A stretch of DNA of 27,397 nucleotides from assembly GCF_000003605.2 (NCBI RefSeq), contig NW_003154748.1, positions 24,186-51,582 on the forward strand, given 5' to 3'. Position 1 is the first letter of the stretch, and each line of letters opens with the position of its first letter. This stretch comes from Saccoglossus kowalevskii. Lineage: Eukaryota > Hemichordata > Enteropneusta > Harrimaniidae. Shown here in pieces: positions 20,801-27,397 of this stretch. The position numbers and the translations under genes were made by a program. The notes under the pieces were generated by a model. That model saw nothing but the letters and a program-made list of their open reading frames with translations, was not told where the DNA came from and did not search any database.

Positions 20801-23800
20801 CTCCACATGTAATACGTAGAGTATGTCTCGTAAGCGACGTTTCAATATCAAACTTGTAAAATGTTGAATAAACTGTTTTATAAACAATTTTCGAATTTAA
20901 AACGTCACTATCACAACACAACACAACACAACACAACACAGAAAAGGTAGGTCAAGCGATTTTTCTTTTAAGTAGGCCTAATTATAGGAGAGAATTGGCT
21001 TGCCTGTATCATCTGCGTATACCTGAAGCTCACAAAAACACAACGTTTCGTAGACTATTCTTTGTACACTAACATAACGCCCAATCATAAACTGACAATC
21101 AAGTATAACATTGGTTAAAACTTCAGATACTCGTTCACCACACATTGTGTTCTTCTGAAAATTGTTTGATAATCCAACTCTTACTTCGTTGTCAAGGATA
21201 CGTTCTGCTGTGAATAAATAAAACACAATATATGTAAATATTTGATAATGTGTAGTTCATATAATCATGTTTTGTTTATTAGATTTTGGGGTTTCAAAGA
21301 AAATCATGTAATTATTCAATATTACTAAACTGACTGACTTAGATGTTCTATAATTCAATTAAAGATTTCCCAAATGATTTTTGATCAAAGTGCACCATTG
21401 TAAGACTTTATATACAATAAATGTCATGTTTCTGAATCTGGTAGATGTTTTTGAAATGGCTTAGGATCAATTAGGATGAGAATCAAGTCAACACCTTTTG
21501 CAAATTGTTTGCTTTGTTCTAGAACTGTTATGCATATCACGTTATATCGGTAATAAATTCGTGCAGAATCACTGAATGCCTATAAAAGTATGAGACTTTT
21601 GTAGATGGTTCGGGTCAGATAAACCCGCCTAATCCTTTATCTTGTACATAAATCAGCAAAATGGCATGTCCACTCAAGTATTCTGCCTCAAAGGTAACAA
21701 CTATATGAGGCCGGCTAGAATTGCTCACAGTGTAATTACGTTCTTTTTGTCGTTCATAATTTTTAACTAATTAACAACTTCTCGTCGAATGAGCATATCG
21801 AATATAATTGCAGCATCTCTAAAACATAAAATGCATCATATATATGTAGGTACAATTTGTTGTATGTAAAACTTACGACAACAATCGATTCTGTTTGTTA
21901 TATTGATCCATCTCACGATGTAGCTGACTTGTAAATCCACCATCCACCAAGGGTGGTTATAAATTTTGGTATGCATACATGATTTATTTGGATAAAAGTT
22001 GGGATCTGTATTTCCATCCACTGCTTTGTCAGGGGTTCCACCATGCTGTATGCTAACTGATGTAGCTACCTTACCTTTAGCCACTTCAACGTAAGGAATT
22101 ACTACATGGAATAATAATTACACATGTTTGAATATATGAACATCGATTTTAAATTATTCACACCAACATCAGATGACTTATTGTGGACATTTTGTTTGAC
22201 TAAAACAATTGAATACATGAATTGTGTAAAATATCTCCTATGGCATTAGCCCTTTCTCTGTATTGTAATATTCTAAGAAAAGGGCCAGTATTTGAGAAAT
22301 AGACAAACAAACTGAATAGAGACATCCCATAATACCGTGTTTTCGATTTGTTTATTTAGTTCATGTTCTTACATTTGTATATGAAATTTGCACCTCAGTG
22401 TTCGTAATCCTTCACTAATTGTAGAGTTCATAATTCATTATAGCCAATTAAAAAAATGAGATATACACTTTTGATAATATCATTTTTGATTTACTTTCTA
22501 CTGTATACTTGATGAAGATGGGGATCGCATGGCGTCGCCTTCGTATCTACTCGTTTTGAATTTAATAATCCATTTGGTGATTTGCTTAATTATAATTTCT
22601 GTATATTATTTAAACGGTGCGGCCATATCCCGCACGTCGACAGTAGTACAGCTAAAACAACACATTTCTTTTACATTTAGAATTTTAATTCTACTATTAG
22701 TGAGTTGTTTTAGTTAAAAGTACACACGAAAATTGCTGCTTAGAGATACATTTTTATTGGTTTTACACTAAAATTCTAATAACGCACGAAACACCATGAA
22801 TCCTTGGGCGAAACTGGAGCTCAAAAGTAATTTCATTTCGTATACATATTTTGAATCCAGCGAATGTTCGTTGCCCAGGTAATTTGCGCCCGTTCATTGT
22901 CCGTGAGTAAATTAGCATAATAATGTTTAGCAGTCTATAGACTATATCTTAATCCATCATGTAATACAGTTTAAATAGTGACATTCATGTTTGATTTACA
23001 AAAATTGAAGTGCTTCTGGCTCAATACATTCGTACTTCCCCTCTATGCGCCATAATAAAACATACAATCTTAATTCACTAAATTATTGTGCGTTATTGTT
23101 GGTAATGATCACATTCGACCCTATTGTAAGTAGCACTGTTCGCTTATCTTCGCTATCCCTCAATCTATAAATACAGTAGTTTTGGTCCTAGACACTGATC
23201 TCAGTGAATATATCTTGTACATTTAAAAAGTATAATATCCTTAGCGGAAAGCAATATATCCACCCAATTAACTAGACTTTCAATTACAACAATGGTGAAC
23301 ATTTTACTGAAAAAGCCTCTATTATAATTGGTCATATTACCCGTATCCCCTTGGTAGTAAGATAGAATAATATTTTTACCAGTTCCTAGCTTTCATTGCT
23401 CTGAGAATCTCAGCTTCTATAATAGGACAGTTTAGGGGGTATACCACAGTGTATTTGTGATCTCACTGAATATGGTATATTGGAATACTGCATGATATAA
23501 CGTAAGACTATAATATATTGAGCATACATGGCAGATATTAACAACTGTTGCAACACCACTTATTAACATCATGTATATAAATTGCATTATCGGCGCAACA
23601 GCAGTGTAATATCTACGTAATTGAACACAACATGATCGCGCTCATATCTGGTGACGCATTTTTTAAATATGTCTTTATATTAAGACTTTTATGTCTCGCA
23701 AGCTGATATGAGTGCGATCTGCAGTCACGGTATAATGAAATATACCAGTCTGAAAGGTCAGCTACTGACCCTTGTAACTCACAACTCACATTTATCGCAG

Positions 23801-26610
23801 TTCAAACCACGGAATCCTTCGGAACAGTTACATGTGTATAACAAGTAATCACTAGGAACAGAACACGAATCTATATTTGAACAGTGTCCTCCATTCAAAC
23901 ATGGCCCACTGGAACAACCTTTTTGATAGTGATTAACCTATGGGAAATATAGCGTAGTACGTCAATATATAATTAGATAATACATTACAAACAAGCGAAA
24001 CTAGATACTATTAATTTTTGTGGACTCGACGCGAGTTTTGCGACCCGAGGTAGTACAATTGATTCCATCCAATCGCGTTTAAGATAATTCAACCATTCAT
24101 AACGCCCTAAATGATAGTAACTCCATGGATGTAAACACTTTGTCAGCACTCATATTTCGATGAAGTAACTCGACGTTCTTCCTTCCTACGTAAAATAACG
24201 GCCGTTGAATTGATATTACTTTTAAAAGTGAATGAATGTCATATGTAAGGTGTATGAAATCACTTTTTAAGTAAACGCCAGTTATTTATTCGAAATACAG
24301 ATACAATATAAATGTAGAATGTAATCTTGTAACCACTTATAAACTTGTCTTTTGTAAATAATTTTGAAATATTGACATATCTGTAAATGTTTTGAAGTGA
24401 TAATAATATGCAGTGCACTCTGATTGCTTCAACAGACTGTGTATGTGTACAAGATAAAACACACCTTATTGTAGTCGTCTTCAATCTCTAAATAGACATA
24501 TTCGCCATAGTCCAGTTGTATATTTTTATCCAAAGTCACACTTTGATCATTTAACTCACATACGCCTTGTGTTAAATGGTAATTTGCAGAAATACATCTT
24601 GGTAAACTGGAACAAGCAAGACCACAACTCAGTATCGTACCAAACTTCTGTTTTTGAAACACATGCCCAGAAAGGTAGTGGCCATTGATGTGATACTGTA
24701 TGTATGGCGATTCCACTTTCCTCTGTGCTGAGTATGTATTAAAATAGAATATAAATATATCGGATGGAAATCGTCAGCAAAAGTAATCCCCTTTTCCTGT
24801 GCCCAATCGATTAGGCGTATATCGATGCCTTAAATATATCATGCAAAAATATTTCCAGCGTAATGATTAGTGTTGTTTAACCAGACATATGGTCATTTTT
24901 TATGTTGATTTGAGCTTACAATAACAATTTACAAAATATCTCATTGTAGAGATATCAAAAGAAATTGTTCTCGACAGTTATATTACTTATATACAGTTAT
25001 ATTACTTATATAAGTTTTACAGATTATTCCAGATGCATGACTTGTATTTGTCTGGTTTAAATATATTATGGGTGGTAAATATGGAGAGGGATAAGATGCT
25101 CATGCATTTTGACAATACAGATTTATCATACAGTGACATTAACTGATATACATATTCAACTGCCAATATAATATTGGCAAGGATACCAGTACAAACAGAA
25201 CTTGTCAAGAAAGAATATGGCATCAAAGACCCAAACTCTGATTAATGGAGACTCTATATTGAGTCATTGTTACCCAGACAAAATAATCGCCGATTTTGGG
25301 AAGTGTCCAGAGATGTCAATGCAGAATGTATACATCATTATATGGCTGCAGACAAACAGACAGACAGACATACACTTGTATGATAGAGTTCGCCTCAATA
25401 GTTTTGGAACAGCCATATTAGCCAAAAACTATTAAAGATAAAATAGGACTAAAATATGAACCATATTACTTCATCTTATCACTCCCACAGGTACTGGGGT
25501 ACTCCACAGGGCCAAAGGTCAGTTAAATACAATTCAAAATGAATAAAAACAGAAAGAAAGGAATTAAACCAGAGGAAAACGGCCCTTTCTATTTCATATT
25601 TGAACATACAGGGATAGGTAAAAGATAAAACACAGGACCAAAATGTTATTGATTATCGGACCATGATATATATAGATTTGGATATCAAAATAAAAACATA
25701 AATATTGCAAATTACTGGTTGTTCGTAAAGCAAAACAAAAAGGCGGTGGGGTAACCATTCTCAATTAAAAGTGGAATTCAAACTATGAATACTGGAAATG
25801 AAGACAAGATTTGGTTCCAATTAGGAAAAAGGTTTCTCAATTTATCAAATTCAAACAAATCAGATACTTTCTTTGAGCAACTGGAAACATTTTAAAGTGA
25901 AATAGATTCAATGGGTTGTGGGAGATATAACTGCAAGGACTGGATGGTAGTAAAAGACATGTTCTATGATATGTTCCAAGACATTACGCAATTGACACTA
26001 AACTAAATCGTTGTAGCATGGACAAAAATGACAATAAGTATGGTCAACTTTTAATTGATCCGTGTAAGCTTAGCAGGATGCGAATTCTAAATGGCAGAAT
26101 ATGCGGTGATATATAAGCTAACTACATGGCATGACAGAGTTAACTTAGCTACAAGAAATTTAATCAAATTATTAGAATTACTAGCAACAGGTATATTAAA
26201 TAAAATAAAATATGCGCAAAACGAAAAAAAGAAAAAAAATCTAAAATGGTTTGATAAACAATGCGATTTGTGTAAACGTGATTTTATGACTTCAACAAAG
26301 TTAGTAAATAGATATCCTTTTGATATGCAACTTAGCCGAATGTTTTATTCAAAATTATAGGGAACAGCCAAGCAAATACAACATGTTTACATGTATAATT
26401 CAATACAGTGTATGAAAATGTACATGAATTGATTGATTGTCATGTAAATAAAAATTTATATAAATTGTATAGATGAGTATTTTTAAAAGCACACAATAAG
26501 TTGTTGTTATCGTTAACTGACATTAAATGTACATATATATTTGAGATTTACTCACCTGTTGCAATCGACGCTGTAATAGCAAGCGATATAAAAAGGCAAT
26601 ACATCATCAT
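17842..26610 (-). CDS. Gene B: secreted PAN-EGF-F-type lectin protein, 477 aa, 9 exons
   Basis: Exons 5'->3' on the minus strand: 26610-26556, 24727-24465, 23937-23790, 22101-21877, 21207-21004, 19624-19467, 18760-18609, 18335-18160, 17894-17842. They total 1434 bases in one continuous frame, with the same intron phases as gene A. Residues 1-18 are a signal peptide (MMMYCLFISLAITASIAT). About 27-99 are PAN/apple-like. About 112-154 are EGF-like (GCSSGPCLNGGHC...CNCSEGF RGLNC). About 156-298 are an F-type lectin domain with AVDGN, HPWWMVDL, NRIDCCPERIL, CGE, GRYV and LCFCELQVY. About 299-477 are the C-terminal module (LFRG, QYKS, WF, C..RGW, C.WE, LYS, NWNS, EADTMVISVF). The motif HX26RXDX4R is intact, so fucose binding is predicted. 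Exon 5 uses a GC donor, and the exon 8 donor (CAAG|GTTTGC) is weak; reading on would stop at 18122-18124. A TTCTTTTCTATTCAG acceptor just before the ATG suggests a 5' UTR intron. Confidence 0.8.
19174..19216 (+). repeat. Dispersed repeat tail, copy 2
   Basis: TGGAGCAAGATATGCTCATT and TTTTCAAAACACCGTCCATC match the sequence at 15015-15056 with scattered differences. It lies inside gene B intron 6. Only about 45 bases are shared, so this copy is a short remnant. Confidence 0.5.
20911..20940. repeat. ACAAC pentanucleotide microsatellite
   Basis: About five and a half units of ACAAC in a row, in gene B intron 5. Confidence 0.9.
21002..21003 (-). other. GC splice donor of gene B intron 5
   Basis: Exon 5 ends ACAG and the intron starts GCAAGC. 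The homologous junction in gene A is ACAG|GTACAT. The next exon (from 19624) opens AATGGGA in both genes and needs a phase-1 join, which this site provides. No GT donor near here keeps the frame. AG|GCAAG is the usual form of rare GC-AG introns. Confidence 0.7.
23633..23718. repeat. Imperfect 15-bp inverted repeat
   Basis: GATCGCGCTCATATC at 23633-23647 pairs with GATATGAGTGCGATC at 23704-23718 with one mismatch, leaving a loop of about 56 bases. It lies in gene B intron 3. It could be the core of a small foldback element; nothing else supports a role. Confidence 0.5.
24974..25011. repeat. 19-bp direct duplication
   Basis: ACAGTTATATTACTTATAT occurs twice in perfect tandem, in gene B intron 1. 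Confidence 0.9.
25740..26360 (+). pseudogene. LINE endonuclease and linker relic in gene B intron 1
   Basis: Plus-strand pieces follow the order of an APE-type LINE endonuclease, broken by stops and frameshifts. GGGVTIL is at about 25743; EDKIWFQL and SDTFFEQLE lie at about 25800-25890; VGDITARTG (normally GDFNARTG) is at about 25919. RCSMDKNDNKYGQLL, then PCKLSRMRILNGRICGDI, lie at about 26010-26110 (normally R.S.D..N..G..L...C....L.I.NGR.GD). KKNLKWFDKQCDLCKRDF, typical of the linker before the reverse transcriptase, lies near 26235-26295. The segment that should hold the final SDH catalytic motif is missing, so there is an internal deletion. It is inactive and lies opposite in strand to gene B. 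Confidence 0.7.
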
Positions 26611-26861
26611 TGTATTAACTGAATAGAAAAGAATGTCATCTAAAAGTTGTGAACTCAACGAATGTGTGTATTCATTTGCAATTTAAAGTTCAACGAACAA
26701 TGGGATCAAGATTAATCAGGAAATGACACAGGGTATTAATCAATATTGATAAAATGAATAAGAAAGTAAATGTTCATTAAATTCTAACCACTGCTACAAT
26801 TGCACTCACTAAGTTGAATGCTAATTTGTTCAGTATACAAACGTGCTATATATCGGGTCAT

Positions 26862-27125
26862 TGTTCATATCCGTGTTATATCAATTACACAGAGTATGCT
26901 AGGAAATTGACCACTTTCATGATAGAGTAACTATGTAAATAAATAAATAGTGCATACAAAATGCAGTAATGTAAATGGTCTCTGTTTTACTATATGAGTA
27001 GATGACGACAATGTTTTGGTATCCACGCCAGGTGAATCGTGTGTGACAATACAAATCGGGCATTACCAAAATTGTTTATTTTAATGTAATCGCAATTTGT
27101 TTTGCAGTCAATGCCTGGTGGCGCT
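26862..27125 (-). promoter_or_regulatory. Upstream region of gene B shared with gene A (putative promoter)
   Basis: Contains GAAATTGACCACTTTCATG, GACAATACAAAT and TGTAATCGCAATTTGTTTTG followed by CAGTCAAT, in the same order as at 16062-16400 upstream of gene A. It begins about 250 bases from the gene B start codon. No clear TATA box can be assigned. The sequence could be promoter, 5' UTR exon or simply the edge of the duplicated block. Confidence 0.4.
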
Positions 27126-27397
27126 TACACTTCTTAGATATACATATGCTACGGATATTAAAATTGATTTGGCAAAGTGTACATTGACTCTTACTCATAG
27201 TAGCACAACACTGACAATAACAGTAAACGTTTTGTAACACTCATTATAATAATCAGTCTAATTGTTCCACTAATAATTATAGCCGTCATTAATAATTATT
27301 TTTACAATGTAGTACACTTGACATGTTCTTTGAATACAAAACATTTGTTGGACATATTAATGTATAAATGATTATGTATAAATAACACACTGCACAA
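27126..27397. other. Right end of window, nothing recognised
   Basis: AT-rich sequence with no exon-like frame, repeat or RNA gene that I can support. Confidence 0.35.

Overview
The window looks like AT-rich, intron-bearing genomic DNA from an invertebrate animal. All genes are split into short exons with GT-AG (once GC-AG) introns, and no bacterial-type ORFs, operons or RNA genes are visible. A bivalve or other lophotrochozoan is the best guess. This rests on recalled resemblance of several repeats (a pearl/Helentron-like element and a 'TGGAGCAGGATGTGCTCAC...' repeat) to bivalve sequence and on the lectin architecture; it is not proven.

Layout. (1) Positions 344-1806, plus strand: the last four exons of a seven-transmembrane gustatory-receptor-like gene whose 5' part lies left of the window. 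(2) Positions 1807-5285: intergenic, with a Helentron/pearl-like element built from a 157-bp tandem repeat (about 2586-3436) and a decayed LINE reverse-transcriptase tail (about 4524-4674). (3) Positions 5286-14043, minus strand: gene A, nine exons, predicted 492 aa. (4) Positions 14044-17841: spacer with gene A's probable upstream region, a 24-bp tandem repeat, a dispersed-repeat tail, a 15-bp tandem repeat and a TTAA-flanked MITE. (5) Positions 17842-26610, minus strand: gene B, nine exons, predicted 477 aa, a tandem paralogue of gene A with the same exon order and the same intron phases (1,0,1,1,1,0,2,1). (6) Positions 26611-27397: upstream region of gene B, sharing sequence blocks with gene A's distal upstream region.

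Genes A and B both encode a predicted secreted multidomain protein: signal peptide, PAN/apple-like domain, EGF-like domain, one F-type lectin (fucolectin/FTP) domain split over two exons, then a Cys/Trp-rich C-terminal module with no family name I can give. The exons were assembled by hand from ORF fragments, splice sites and A/B comparison; none was in one open frame. Gene B keeps the full fucose-binding motif HX26RXDX4R and the vicinal Cys pair. Gene A keeps only His and the first Arg. The pair therefore looks like a lectin duplication in which one copy may have changed or lost its sugar specificity. The PAN and EGF exons are far more alike than the lectin and C-terminal exons.

The large introns and spacers hold most of the mobile DNA: a 27-bp minisatellite, Kolobok-like TTAA MITEs, an 851-bp TTAA element with exact 13-bp inverted ends, and a LINE endonuclease relic.
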